Shown in pieces: positions 1 to 9,557 of a stretch of DNA of 64,000 bases. The notes under the pieces are model-generated. The model did not search any database and was not told where the DNA came from. It worked only from the letters and a program-made list of their open reading frames with translations. This DNA is from Acinetobacter sp. WCHA55 (GTDB lineage Bacteria; Pseudomonadota; Gammaproteobacteria; Pseudomonadales; Moraxellaceae): positions 1,054,001 through 1,118,000 of the forward strand of contig NZ_CP032286.1 of assembly GCF_002165305.2 (NCBI RefSeq), written 5' to 3'. Numbering within the stretch: position 1 is the first letter of the stretch; every line of letters starts with the position of its first letter. Both the position numbers and the translations under genes were made by a program.

Positions 1-48
1 AAAGTTTTACTGAGTTTGAGTGGAAAAATAGTTAGCCTAATGGGGAAA

Positions 49-80
49 AAAATGCTGAATATTTTATCATTCAGCATTTT
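49..80. terminator. Bidirectional hairpin terminator
   Basis: A 12-bp perfect inverted repeat (49-60 with 69-80) has an 8-base loop and is flanked by A-runs on the left and T-runs on the right. It can end the minus-strand DUF2147 gene and any plus-strand gene left of the window. The first 48 bases show no coding region I can support. Confidence 0.75.
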
Positions 81-145
81 CTAGGACAGAACAAGTTTAA
101 TATTTTAATAGGTCAATGCGTCTATTGCATGATGTGCTATAAGAC

Positions 146-586
146 CTACTCCACACGTAACCAAGTCTGGCTGCGTCCCACAGCAGAAACACCTAAATAC
201 CCTCTTAAGAATAGTTTTTTCCCATTTGGGCTAATTTTGCCTTTTAGGCTATACAGCTTGCCTGAAACGGGATCAATGATTTTGCCATGCGTATAATTAA
301 TATTATTTTCAGTTTTTAAACCTGTAATCACTTGCATACCAATAATAGGCTTATTGGTGTAGGGAGCAGGGCAGTTGGTGCAGAACTCTTTAGCGGTATA
401 ACCCGGACGAGGCGTTGCTTTTAGTGCAGTTCCAGCATAAGTCCCATTGGTTTGCTTTTCAATTTTCACCAGACCTTTAGCTTCTCCAGTTTTATCATCG
501 ATATAACGCCAAGTTCCTATAATGTCCTGAGCACAGGCTGATGTGCATGCGATAGTGAATAAAACTGCCCCGAGAATTGTTTTCAT
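146..586 (-). CDS. DUF2147 family secreted protein
   Basis: A 146-residue protein with an N-terminal signal peptide of about 19-20 residues (hydrophobic core then A-C-A-Q), so it is probably periplasmic. The mature part starts with an I-x-G-x-W-R-Y strand and a lysine-rich beta segment, and ends in a G-x-S-x-x-W-L-R motif. This pattern fits the DUF2147 family of small beta-rich envelope proteins, whose function is not established. Residues C69 and C72 (C-x-x-C) lie mid-protein and could form a disulfide. It stands alone, with a terminator just downstream and 395 non-coding bases upstream. Confidence 0.75.
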   Translation of the reverse strand: MKTILGAVLFTIACTSACAQDIIGTWRYIDDKTGEAKGLVKIEKQTNGTYAGTALKATPRPGYTAKEFCTNCPAPYTNKPIIGMQVITGLKTENNINYTHGKIIDPVSGKLYSLKGKISPNGKKLFLRGYLGVSAVGRSQTWLRVE

Positions 587-981
587 AAAATCCCTGAATA
601 TTTTAAAAATTATTTAAATGAATAGCTGTAACGAGCTAAGATATTGATTGTATAACTTATTATTTGAATAATGATGTGCAGAATATATCAAGTTCAAGCG
701 TAGATTGTTGCATAAACTACCATTAGTAGGGTTAAGCACTTACATATTTTTAAAATAGGCATTTGAGGGGGGATAGTGTTGATTGTGTTTAGCGCTCAAA
801 GCTAAGCTTAAAATTATTGGGGAAGAGAGGTGGTATAAGGGCCGGCGAATGAAGCTGCTTAAAATGGCTTATAAAGCATCTGAATAGAAAAAGAGATAGG
901 GTTAGATTAAAAATAAAAAGTTCAAGAAAGAAAAGATCTAACATTAAAGACAGTCATTTCTTTCCTGAACTGAGTGATGTG
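587..981. other. Intergenic stretch without a recognisable gene
   Basis: The 395 bases lie between two minus-strand genes. I see no ORF with coding character, no tRNA and no T-run terminator. A short palindrome (659-672, ATTATT-TG-AATAAT) lies about 75 bases upstream of the DUF2147 gene and could be a regulator site, but nothing else supports that. Confidence 0.5.
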
Positions 982-1611
982 TTAAATCCACAAGAAACGG
1001 GTAATCGCAATACGTAACTGTTTTAAGTAACCAGTAAAGAAGTGGTTTGCACCAGGTAATACCGTCACTAAATGGCGCTGCGGTTTAGCCCATGTAATCA
1101 TGTCAGACAATAAGGTCACTTCATCGGCTTCGCCATGGATGAATAAGATGTCACCTTTAAGCTGTGGTGTTACATAGTGGCGCACACCGGCGACCGTTGC
1201 CGTTGGTAGACCACATAAAATGGTTTGTTTTGGTCGAATTTCTTCTTGTAAAGCATCATAGCATTTTGCCATGACATGCGCACCAAAACTAAAACCACCT
1301 GCATAGAAGGGTAAAGTTGTATGTGCTGCACGAGCATGCTTAATCACTTCAAGAACATCATCAGTTTCGCCATGACCTTCGTCGTGTAGACCAACACTTT
1401 GACCTGAGCCACGGAAACTTGGACGGTACACAATACAACCACGTTCTAAGAACATTTGCGCAAGCAATGCTGGAACCTTGTGTTGAGGCGTACCACCTTG
1501 GAGTGGATGGGGGTGAGTAACTACCGCGAATCCTTTCACTTCACCCTGTGGATAATCTACAAAAACTTCAATTTGCCCAACTGGACCTTGAATGAACATC
1601 TGCTCAGACAT
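982..1611 (-). CDS. Alpha/beta hydrolase of the short 'CocE/NonD-like' type
   Basis: A 209-residue cytoplasmic alpha/beta-hydrolase. An early T-H-P-H-P strand and a Y-R-P-S-F-R-G-S-G oxyanion region lead to the nucleophile elbow G-F-S-F-G (Ser108), then a probable acid in H-G-E-A-D-E (Asp153) and the base in A-N-H-F-F (His190). The triad looks complete. The size and the H-P-H-P motif match the family often annotated as 'alpha/beta hydrolase' or 'CocE/NonD hydrolase', whose natural substrates are mostly unknown. A start five codons upstream (1626) is possible; neither start has a good ribosome binding site, and M-S-E-Q is the usual family start. Confidence 0.8.
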   Translation of the reverse strand: MSEQMFIQGPVGQIEVFVDYPQGEVKGFAVVTHPHPLQGGTPQHKVPALLAQMFLERGCIVYRPSFRGSGQSVGLHDEGHGETDDVLEVIKHARAAHTTLPFYAGGFSFGAHVMAKCYDALQEEIRPKQTILCGLPTATVAGVRHYVTPQLKGDILFIHGEADEVTLLSDMITWAKPQRHLVTVLPGANHFFTGYLKQLRIAITRFLWI

Positions 1612-1677
1612 AGAGAATCGATACATATAACAGGAGAATGGGCTAGTTTAACCGTTTATGCTTATTAAAAACACAGA

Positions 1678-1707
1678 TTGGCAATAAAATAAGTCTACTG
1701 ATATAGT
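1678..1707 (+). promoter_or_regulatory. Sigma-70-type promoter for yaaA
   Basis: TTGGCA at 1678-1683, an 18-base spacer and TATAGT at 1702-1707 lie about 30 bases upstream of the yaaA start. Both boxes are close to consensus. Predicted from sequence only. Confidence 0.55.
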
Positions 1708-1737
1708 CTGTTTAATTGTTTTTTAATCAGGTTATCT

Positions 1738-2517
1738 ATGCTTGCCCTTGTTTCTCCTGCCAAAACTTTAGATTACCAAACTCCTTTACCTACTGATACG
1801 TATACACAACCCAGATTGTTGCAACATTCCCAAGAATTGATCAAAGTTAGTCGCAAATTGTCAGCAAGTGAAATTGCAAGCTTAATGAGTGTCAGTGAAA
1901 AAATTGCCACCTTAAACGCTGATCGTTTTCGCGATTGGCAGCTAGAATTCAGCTTTGCCAATGCGCGACAAGCTATGTTTGCTTTTAAAGGCGATGTTTA
2001 TACTGGTTTAGATGCTTATCATTTGTCAGAGTCGAACATTCAGTATGCACAGCAACATTTAAGAATGCTCTCTGGTTTATATGGTTTGCTACGTCCATTG
2101 GACTTAATGATGCCGTATCGTTTAGAGATGGGAACCAAGCTGGCTAACCCACGCGGACATAATTTGTATGAGTTTTGGGGTAATCACATTACCGATTTAA
2201 TTAATCAAGATTTAGCACAAGCAGGTTCGAAAATTTTGCTGAATATTGCGTCGGATGAATACTACAAATCTGTGAAAGAAAGCAAAATCCAAGCAGACAT
2301 TATTAAACCTGTGTTTTTAGATCAGAAAAATGGCAAATATAAAGTCATTAGTTTCTATGCCAAAAAAGCACGTGGATTGATGGCGCGTTACATGATTGAA
2401 AACCAAATCGATCAAATTGAAGGTTTAAAATCATTCCAGACAGATGGTTATTATTTTGATGCAGATAGCTCATTAAAAGGTGAGTTGGTCTTTAAACGAG
2501 ATGAACAGGCTGCATAA
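1738..2517 (+). CDS. yaaA: Peroxide stress protein YaaA (DUF328)
   Basis: A 259-residue cytoplasmic protein that begins with the hallmark S-P-A-K-T-L-D-Y segment. It also carries the internal [11 protein letters not shown] motif and the [12 protein letters not shown] segment of the YaaA/DUF328 family. Family length is about 257. In E. coli, YaaA is induced by OxyR and limits free iron and Fenton damage during hydrogen peroxide stress. A DNA-binding role has been proposed from structure. It is followed three bases later by an HD-domain gene, so the two are probably co-transcribed. No OxyR site was identified. Confidence 0.95.
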   Translation: MLALVSPAKTLDYQTPLPTDTYTQPRLLQHSQELIKVSRKLSASEIASLMSVSEKIATLNADRFRDWQLEFSFANARQAMFAFKGDVYTGLDAYHLSESNIQYAQQHLRMLSGLYGLLRPLDLMMPYRLEMGTKLANPRGHNLYEFWGNHITDLINQDLAQAGSKILLNIASDEYYKSVKESKIQADIIKPVFLDQKNGKYKVISFYAKKARGLMARYMIENQIDQIEGLKSFQTDGYYFDADSSLKGELVFKRDEQAA

Positions 2518-2520
2518 TGC

Positions 2521-3159
2521 ATGGGCATTCCAATGGTGCAATATACAAAACAATTTCAGGACTATTGGACGCTCACTGCAAAGCAATTGAGTTTGGATGA
2601 CGATACCACTCAAAATTTCTATGCGTCGCTGTATGACGCCTATGGTGAAGTACAGCGACATTATCATAGCATTCAACATATTGTTGAATGTTTAGAGCAC
2701 TTTCATCAGATCAAAACCCACTTAGACGATGCCTTGTCCGTTGAGTTGGCCATTTGGTTTCATGATGTCATCTATAACCCGCAAGCAAATGACAATGAGC
2801 AGCAAAGCGCCGACTGCATGCAACAGATGCTTAAAAATGTGCTAGGAGCTAAGCAAGTTGCAAAGATCTATGCATGGATTTTGGCAACCAAAACACATGC
2901 ACCGACAGCTGACGCTGATTTGGCTTATCTATTGGATATTGATCTGGCTATTTTAGCCAGTGATCCTATGCGTTTTGTTGAATATGAACGCCAAATTCAG
3001 CAAGAGTATGCTTGGGTTGAGCCCGCACTTTATGTGCAGAAGCGCCAGCAAGTGTTAAGGCACTTTTTAGAAATGCAGCCTCTGTATCAAACACCACTTT
3101 TCCAAAAGCGCTATGAGCGACTGGCTAAGCAGAACTTAGCCCAAATTTTAAGTGTTTAG
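2521..3159 (+). CDS. HD-superfamily metal-dependent phosphohydrolase
   Basis: A 212-residue soluble protein. H-Y-H-S near residue 48 and the F-H-D doublet at about residues 80-82 are the expected metal ligands of an HD domain. A third ligand is likely the aspartate in Y-L-L-D-I-D-L-A. It resembles the group labelled 'predicted HD superfamily hydrolase, NMDA receptor-like', for which no substrate is known. It starts three bases after the yaaA stop; an internal ATG at 2533 is an alternative start. Its 3' end overlaps the end of the convergent photolyase gene by four bases. Family assignment is good, function unknown. Confidence 0.8.
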   Translation: MGIPMVQYTKQFQDYWTLTAKQLSLDDDTTQNFYASLYDAYGEVQRHYHSIQHIVECLEHFHQIKTHLDDALSVELAIWFHDVIYNPQANDNEQQSADCMQQMLKNVLGAKQVAKIYAWILATKTHAPTADADLAYLLDIDLAILASDPMRFVEYERQIQQEYAWVEPALYVQKRQQVLRHFLEMQPLYQTPLFQKRYERLAKQNLAQILSV

Positions 3160-4583
3160 AGCCCTTTAAACGCTTCGATGGCACGCACACGGCTTGATTT
3201 TATATCGACGATTGGTTTGGGATAGTCTAGTTCCATATTCGGCTGCCGAGCATAAGGCTCATGAATGCTTTTGGCATCTAAATGTGCAAGCTCTGGTAGC
3301 CACTGTCGAATATAGTCACCATTGCTATCAAACTTCTGAGACTGGCTCACAGGGTTAAAGACTCGGAAGTAAGGCACAGCATCGGTGCCCGTGGAGGCAC
3401 ACCACTGCCATCCACCATTATTGGCGGCTAAGTCACCATCTGCCAAATGTTGCATAAACCATTGCTCGCCCAGTCTCCAATCAATCAACAAGTTTTTAGT
3501 TAAGAACATTGCAACAATCATACGGACACGATTGTGCATCCAACCAGTCGCAAGTAGTTGCCGCATACCTGCATCCACAATTGGAATACCAGTATGACCT
3601 TGTTGCCATGCGTTTAAATCTTCAGGCGAATCTCGCCATACAATACGCTGTGTGTTGGCTTTAAATGGCAGATGTTTAGAGACATGCGGAAAATCAAATA
3701 AAATATGTTGATAAAACTCTCTCCATAATAATTCATCTAACCAAGTTTGTTGGCCTATGTTATCAATCATAAATTGACCGTGTTGAGCACGAAACAGGGC
3801 ATTGAGACACTGTCGAATCGACACGATCCCGAGATTTAAATAAGTTGAAAGTTGGCTGGTGCTATTTAAAAAAGGAAAGTCTCTCTCTTTTTGATAGTCA
3901 CTAACTTTGTGATCAATGAAATCATCAAGCACTGAAAGTGCATATGCTTCCGTTTCAGGCCAGTAGGCTTTAATTTGATTTAACTCATTTGTATTCACAT
4001 CAATCAGCGATTCAATGAGTGGAATGGTTGTATTTAAATCGGCGGCAAGCTCTACAGTCTGCTGTATAGAAGGAAGAGGGTAGCACTGCGGTAAGCCAAT
4101 ATTTAAGCGTTCATAACAGTTTTTTTTAAAAGCACCAAAGACTTGATAGGGCTTACCCGATTGGTTACGAATACTGTTTAAGGGAAAGAGGGTTCGATCT
4201 TGGAAGAGCGTAAATTCAACTTGTTGCTGATTTAAGCACTGTTGAACTTCCGCATCTCGCTTAAGCTCATTCACACCCATTTCGATATTTGCAAAGATCT
4301 GTTGTACTTGCAGTGTATGACATAAAGATGAAAGCTGAAGTGGAATATCTTGCCACAGCGGAATATTTAGAATGAGCAAAGGAACATTCAACTGAGCAAG
4401 GCTCTGTTTTAAATCGTGCAATTGTCTGACATATAAATCAATTTTTACAGCCGCGTCATGATGTAATAACCACTGTTGTGGTGATAGGATCACTAAAGCC
4501 AGCATAGGTCCATGTTGGCTTGCATGCCAAAGTGCGGCATGGTCGTGTATGCGAAGATCTTGTCTAAACCAAATTATGTTCAT
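3156..4583 (-). CDS. phrB: Deoxyribodipyrimidine photolyase
   Basis: A 475-residue DNA photolyase that uses blue light and FAD to split cyclobutane pyrimidine dimers. The N-terminal antenna domain begins N-I-I-W-F-R-Q-D-L-R. The C-terminal FAD domain carries W-x-D-E-L-L-W-R-E-F-Y, the V-D-A-G-M-R-Q-L segment, W-M-H-N-R-V-R-M and the W-Q-W-C-A-S-T-G-T-D-A signature. Length fits class I CPD photolyases (about 470). It is transcribed alone, convergent with the HD gene and overlapping it by four bases. Confidence 0.96.
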   Translation of the reverse strand: MNIIWFRQDLRIHDHAALWHASQHGPMLALVILSPQQWLLHHDAAVKIDLYVRQLHDLKQSLAQLNVPLLILNIPLWQDIPLQLSSLCHTLQVQQIFANIEMGVNELKRDAEVQQCLNQQQVEFTLFQDRTLFPLNSIRNQSGKPYQVFGAFKKNCYERLNIGLPQCYPLPSIQQTVELAADLNTTIPLIESLIDVNTNELNQIKAYWPETEAYALSVLDDFIDHKVSDYQKERDFPFLNSTSQLSTYLNLGIVSIRQCLNALFRAQHGQFMIDNIGQQTWLDELLWREFYQHILFDFPHVSKHLPFKANTQRIVWRDSPEDLNAWQQGHTGIPIVDAGMRQLLATGWMHNRVRMIVAMFLTKNLLIDWRLGEQWFMQHLADGDLAANNGGWQWCASTGTDAVPYFRVFNPVSQSQKFDSNGDYIRQWLPELAHLDAKSIHEPYARQPNMELDYPKPIVDIKSSRVRAIEAFKGL

Positions 4584-4811
4584 AAAAGGTTAATCAACTG
4601 TAATTTTTTGAAATATAAAATATTACAAAATTGAGCACTTTGATCATATTTTTTTCTCACACGTTTAACTTAATCTTATGTTATTGAAATAATTAAATCA
4701 GAAAAAACTATAAAGTGTGAAGATGCTTTTTATCTGATAAATGTGTGGCCCTTTGTATTATTTGTTATGATTTGTAATCATGCTAAAGCAGTTGTGGATA
4801 TTGTGAATGTC

Positions 4812-5051
4812 ATGAAAAAAATTCTAATCCCTATTTTTGTGGCTGCTGTTTGTTTGCTTGGGTTTGTTGTTTTTCAGGATACAGAAACGAAAAAACAGCA
4901 ACAGTTGAATCAACTCATGAACAGTACTGAGCCTAAAGTGCAAAAGTTGAGTCCTCTCTCAAAGGCAAAGGTCGTGCCTGAAAAAGTGAATAGCTCGTTT
5001 CAAAGTGATGCTGAAGCAATAATCGATTCAGTTTCTATTAAAGTAATTTGA
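4812..5051 (+). CDS. Small membrane-anchored hypothetical protein
   Basis: A 79-residue protein if started at the M-K-K-I-L-I-P methionine; a start 23 codons upstream is possible but gives an unnatural N-terminus. Residues 1-20 form a single hydrophobic helix behind two lysines, so it is either a signal anchor or an uncleaved signal peptide. The remainder is polar, rich in K, Q and S, with no cysteine and no motif I recognise. Nothing in the context assigns a role. It could be a small periplasmic or inner-membrane protein. Confidence 0.5.
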   Translation: MKKILIPIFVAAVCLLGFVVFQDTETKKQQQLNQLMNSTEPKVQKLSPLSKAKVVPEKVNSSFQSDAEAIIDSVSIKVI

Positions 5052-5115
5052 AGCTTAAGATAGAATAAAATCATGTATAAATGACTTATCATGTTGAATT
5101 TTAATTAAAAATAAA

Positions 5116-5236
5116 TTTAAAACAATTAAAAATCAGTGTGTTATAATTCGCGCCGAGATATATTGAATTTTAGATTTTGAGTCTAAAATGACGTTTTTGT
5201 TGAAAGCTGCATACGGTTTATGCGGCTTTTTTGTTT
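5116..5236 (+). ncRNA. Candidate small RNA of about 80 nt
   Basis: A perfect TATAAT (5142-5147) is followed by a GC-rich discriminator (TTCGCGCC), the arrangement typical of stable-RNA promoters. The -35 region is poor (TTTAAA or TTAAAA near 5116). The presumed transcript, from about 5154, has one hairpin with 7-bp perfect arms (5168-5174 with 5182-5188) and then a strong terminator hairpin (5203-5213 with 5219-5229, T-tail to 5235). No ORF lies inside. It could instead be an attenuated leader of the downstream purine permease, 185 bases away. I do not recognise a known RNA family. Confidence 0.5.
5203..5235 (+). terminator. Rho-independent terminator of the candidate small RNA
   Basis: An 11-bp stem with one G-U pair (5203-5213 with 5219-5229) has loop CGGTT and is followed by TTTTGTTT. 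It lies between the small RNA promoter and the permease gene. Confidence 0.8.
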
Positions 5237-5420
5237 AGGTATATATGGTTCGACCCTACGTTTGAATCATTCATGGCTAAATAAACTTTTCCTGAATTGA
5301 GGAAATTTGGCATATTCATTGCTTTAACTTCCAGAAATTTAATCAGATTTTCATCGTACTGAGTGTCGGAATTTTTTGGCAGTTATACAGTTTTAAAAGT
5401 TTATTTACAGGGGCTAGGTC

Positions 5421-6743
5421 ATGACGACTCCTAATCCATCTTCAGAAAATATGCTCGAGCGTATATTCAAACTGAGTGAAAATAAAACCAGTTTTCGTAC
5501 AGAGCTTCTTGCAGGTGTAACAACATTCTTAACCATGTGTTACATCATTATTGTGAATCCAATGATTTTATCCGAAACGGGGATGGATCATGGTGCTGTC
5601 TTTGTAGCGACTTGTCTTGCAGCCGCAATTGGCTGTTTGGTTATGGGTATTGTTGCAAATTATCCAATTGCATTAGCACCAGGTATGGGCTTAAACGCTT
5701 ACTTTACCTATTCAGTGTGTATGGGTATGGGTGTGCCTTGGCAGACTGCTTTAGCTGCAGTGTTTGTATCAGGTTTGGTATTCATTGCGATCAGTATGTT
5801 TAAGATCCGTGAGGCCATTGTGAATGCAATTCCAATGTCGCTTAAGCTTGCAATTGGCGGCGGAATTGGTTTATTCCTTGCGTTGATTGCTTTAAAAAAT
5901 GCAGGCGTTATTGTGGACAATCCAGCGACTTTGGTTGGATTGGGGGACTTAAAGCAACCGACGGTTCTTTTGGCTTTATTTGGCTTCTTGATGGTGGTTG
6001 TACTGCATCACTTTAAAGTACGTGGTGCCATTATTATCAGCATCTTGGCTTTAACTGCAATTTCAACAGTTATGGGCTTAAGCGAGTTCAAAGGTGTTGT
6101 TGGTGAAATTCCATCAATTGCTCCAACATTCATGCAAATGGATTTTGAAGGTTTATTTACAGCAAGCTTAGTGGGTGTCATTTTTGTATTCTTTTTGGTC
6201 GATTTATTTGATTCAACAGGTACATTGGTTGGAGTGTCACACCGTGCAGGCTTGCTGAAAGATGGCAAACTTCCCCGTTTGAAAAAAGCATTATTTGCAG
6301 ACTCAACTGCAATTGTTGCAGGTGCAGCATTAGGTACATCTTCAACGACACCATATATTGAATCGTCTGCGGGTGTTGCTGCTGGTGGCCGTACAGGTTT
6401 AACCGCAGTTGTGGTCGGTGTGTTATTTATATTGTGTTTATTTTTAGCACCTTTAGCTCAATCTGTACCTGGTTTTGCAACAGCTCCAGCACTGTTATTT
6501 GTTGGTGTGTTGATGATTCAGGGGATTACTCATATTGATTGGGATGATATTACTGAAGCCGTACCTGCATTCTTAACCATTGTCTTTATGCCTTTTACCT
6601 ACTCAATTGCAGATGGTATTGCGATGGGCTTTATTAGCTATGCATTGGTTAAATTGTTCACAGGGAAAGCGGCAACCGTACCGTACATGGTGTGGATTGT
6701 GGCTGTGCTTTGGGCATTAAAATTCGCGTTATTTGGTGGCTGA
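5421..6743 (+). CDS. NCS2/AzgA-type purine permease
   Basis: A 440-residue inner-membrane transporter with about 12 hydrophobic segments. It fits the AzgA/GhxP/PbuG branch of the nucleobase-cation symporter-2 family: an early T-E-L-L-A-G-V-T-T-F-L-T-M, then A-P-G-M-G-L-N-A-Y-F near residue 90, D-L-F-D-S-T-G-T-L-V near 262 and G-T-S-S-T-T-P-Y-I-E-S near 303. Members import adenine, guanine or hypoxanthine with protons. The next gene is an adenine-deaminase-type enzyme, so adenine or hypoxanthine uptake is the likely job (inference from context). The upstream 185 bases contain no purine riboswitch consensus that I can find. Confidence 0.88.
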   Translation: MTTPNPSSENMLERIFKLSENKTSFRTELLAGVTTFLTMCYIIIVNPMILSETGMDHGAVFVATCLAAAIGCLVMGIVANYPIALAPGMGLNAYFTYSVCMGMGVPWQTALAAVFVSGLVFIAISMFKIREAIVNAIPMSLKLAIGGGIGLFLALIALKNAGVIVDNPATLVGLGDLKQPTVLLALFGFLMVVVLHHFKVRGAIIISILALTAISTVMGLSEFKGVVGEIPSIAPTFMQMDFEGLFTASLVGVIFVFFLVDLFDSTGTLVGVSHRAGLLKDGKLPRLKKALFADSTAIVAGAALGTSSTTPYIESSAGVAAGGRTGLTAVVVGVLFILCLFLAPLAQSVPGFATAPALLFVGVLMIQGITHIDWDDITEAVPAFLTIVFMPFTYSIADGIAMGFISYALVKLFTGKAATVPYMVWIVAVLWALKFALFGG

Positions 6744-6761
6744 TTCATCAAATAGTGATAA

Positions 6762-6796
6762 GGGTGTAAACTCAGTTTACGCCCTTTTTTATTTTT
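6762..6796 (+). terminator. Rho-independent terminator after the purine permease
   Basis: A 9-bp stem (6762-6770 with 6776-6784) is followed by TTTTTTATTTTT. It separates the permease from the deaminase gene by only a few bases, so the two may be only partly co-transcribed. Confidence 0.75.
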
Positions 6797-6798
6797 AA

Positions 6799-7812
<1,014 letters not shown>

Positions 7813-7826
7813 TCTAATGTTGCTTT

Positions 7827-7856
7827 AAAGACAGAGTTCGCTCTGTCTTTTTTATG
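7827..7856 (+). terminator. Rho-independent terminator with TTCG loop
   Basis: A 10-bp perfect stem (7827-7836 with 7841-7850), a TTCG tetraloop and a T-run follow the deaminase gene. Confidence 0.85.
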
Positions 7857-7866
7857 TGAGGTCGAT

Positions 7867-8229
7867 ATGAAAAAAATCATTGTATGGCTTGTGGTTATTT
7901 TTGCACTTTTTGCAGTTTATTTACTTAAAACAGATACAGGGTTAACTCAAAAGATATTAAAGCCAGTGGTGGTATATCAGTGCGGTGTAGAGTTGGAGTC
8001 GACACGTTTATGGAAAGTCAGTACAGCATTGATCGGTGAAGAAAAAAAGAATCAACTTCAAACACAAATCTGTGGCTGCGTGGGTGAAAATGCATTAAAG
8101 GATATTCCCGCAACAACCTTATTATATGCAGTGGTTGATGAGCAAGTCAAAAAACAGGTAGTACAACAGGGCGTGTTGAATACACTGAAAGGATGTGTGG
8201 TGGATGAGGTCCTAAAAGCAACAGATTGA
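7867..8229 (+). CDS. Membrane-anchored four-cysteine protein (paralogue A)
   Basis: A 120-residue protein with an N-terminal hydrophobic helix (about residues 4-20) after M-K-K, giving a signal anchor without a lipobox. The rest carries four cysteines, C39, C69, C71 and C110, with the motif I-C-G-C-V-G-E-N in the middle. The spacing C-x29-C-x-C-x38-C is identical in the two lipoproteins encoded at 9034 and 9558, so the three are paralogues. The family is not one I can name. The domain should face the periplasm, where the cysteines could form two disulfides or bind a metal. It starts 11 bases after the deaminase terminator T-run. Confidence 0.7.
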   Translation: MKKIIVWLVVIFALFAVYLLKTDTGLTQKILKPVVVYQCGVELESTRLWKVSTALIGEEKKNQLQTQICGCVGENALKDIPATTLLYAVVDEQVKKQVVQQGVLNTLKGCVVDEVLKATD

Positions 8230-8254
8230 TGCTTTTAGGTCATTTATCTATATC

Positions 8255-8824
8255 TTACTTTGCTTGCTTGGTCATGCTATTTAACACATTATCTTTATCA
8301 ATAAAGTGGTGTTTCAGCGCAGCTGCAATATGACCCACTAACAGCAATCCTGCAGCCCATGAAATCCAAATATGTAAAGGTTTTACGATTGCAAGTAGCT
8401 CAGGGTTATCTTGTACTAAACGGGGAATTTCAAAAAGGTATAATACAGGTGCAGGGTGCCCAGCACTCCAGCTAAATAAACAGCCTGTAATGGGCAAAGC
8501 CAGCAAAATGAAATATAAAGCTAAATGACCGAGGTGTGCCATTTTTTGCATTAACGGTGACATACTGTCTGGAAGTTTAGGTGCAGGGTGGGTATAGCGC
8601 CAAAAGATCCGAATCACCACCAGAAAAATAATCGTGGTTGCAATGTTTTTATGTAGGGTAATCACATCGCCTTTAAAGCTACCATCAGCATCATAACTTA
8701 AGAAATTTCCACTATAAAAACCAATCAGCCAAGCAGCAATAAAGATAATCGCCATAAGCCAATGCAGGATTTGAGCAGTACGCGTGTAATGAGTATTTGC
8801 CGAGTTCATTAGATTTACATCCAT
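8255..8824 (-). CDS. Cytochrome b561 (bacterial CybB type)
   Basis: A 189-residue inner-membrane protein with four transmembrane helices. Family heme ligands are visible: an N-terminal histidine in Q-I-L-H-W-L, one in L-H-K-N-I-A, and further histidines in P-L-H-I-W and V-G-H-I-A-A-A-L-K-H-H. Such di-heme b-type cytochromes pass electrons from quinol or to a periplasmic partner; some act as superoxide:ubiquinone oxidoreductases. The physiological partner is unknown here. It lies between paralogue A and the divergently transcribed lipoprotein B. An alternative start is M6. Confidence 0.9.
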   Translation of the reverse strand: MDVNLMNSANTHYTRTAQILHWLMAIIFIAAWLIGFYSGNFLSYDADGSFKGDVITLHKNIATTIIFLVVIRIFWRYTHPAPKLPDSMSPLMQKMAHLGHLALYFILLALPITGCLFSWSAGHPAPVLYLFEIPRLVQDNPELLAIVKPLHIWISWAAGLLLVGHIAAALKHHFIDKDNVLNSMTKQAK

Positions 8825-9033
8825 TTTTATGTTGCGCTATTTTATAGAATTATATCTATGCCAAAAATATGTCAGGTGCAACATAGCGTTGATATTCTGC
8901 AACGCTGTACCGAGCAGTGGTGAATGTCTGATCTAAAACTGTGCAATAAGCAAAAGATATTAAAAAGGTCTGGAAATAGTGTTTCCGTAAACAGTAAAGT
9001 TTCGGCAAAATACGCGTACTTTAACTGTTGTAA

Positions 9034-9420
9034 ATGGATAAATCCGTGAAAAAAATGATAGCAGTGCTTGCTCCTGTGGCTTTGATTCTTTCGGCTTGCA
9101 CCACTACAGATATGGCAACGAACACTACGACAACCACGCAACAACTCGGTACAACAGCGCTTAAAATTGCTATTAATGCAAAATGTACGACTGAGTTGAA
9201 TAATCTACCGGCATGGAAAACGGCAACCAAATTTATGACGACTGACCAAAAGACTGATATTCAAACAGAAATTTGTGGTTGCGTAAGTGAGAAAGCTCCA
9301 CAAAATATTACAGCTGTCGATGTGGCAACAGCGACGCTTGACCCTGCAGCGCGAACAACCATTATTAGCAATGCCGTAACCAAAACCATCAATGCCTGTG
9401 TGGCTGAAGCGGTTAACTAA
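9034..9420 (+). CDS. Four-cysteine lipoprotein (paralogue B)
   Basis: A 128-residue lipoprotein: a type II signal peptide ends in L-S-A-C with lipidated Cys22, followed by a threonine-rich linker. The mature domain holds C51, C81, C83 and C122 with core E-I-C-G-C-V-S-E-K-A-P. Spacing matches its neighbours exactly (C-x29-C-x-C-x38-C). An internal GTG at 9046 is an alternative start. Its function is unknown and I cannot place it in a named family. A hairpin terminator follows at 9439. Confidence 0.75.
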   Translation: MDKSVKKMIAVLAPVALILSACTTTDMATNTTTTTQQLGTTALKIAINAKCTTELNNLPAWKTATKFMTTDQKTDIQTEICGCVSEKAPQNITAVDVATATLDPAARTTIISNAVTKTINACVAEAVN

Positions 9421-9438
9421 GTTCTAATACCTCAAAGT

Positions 9439-9464
9439 AGCGGGGTCATGCCTCGCTTCTTTTC
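9439..9464 (+). terminator. Terminator after lipoprotein B
   Basis: An 8-bp stem with two G-U pairs (9439-9446 with 9450-9457) is followed by a T-rich stretch TCTTTTC and a further run of seven T at about 9467-9473. Confidence 0.6.
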
Positions 9465-9557
9465 AGTTTTTTTGTACTTTTTGGCATTTATCTTTTATAT
9501 TAATCTGAATAACAACACTTGAAGCCTTATTTCTTTTACAACAAAGGGTGTGTCTGT

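Noticed and set aside
5245..5262. tRNA T-arm-like GGTTCGACCC
   Set aside because: The flanking bases do not form the 5-bp T stem and no acceptor or anticodon arm can be drawn around it.
5236..5420. Purine riboswitch in front of the purine permease
   Set aside because: I could not find the conserved core of the purine aptamer or the two kissing loops. ATATATGG near 5240 is a partial chance match only.
9519..9557. Upstream TTG start for lipoprotein C
   Set aside because: It would place 13 residues including two aromatic and one cysteine before the K-N-D-K signal-peptide start, spoiling an otherwise normal lipoprotein signal.
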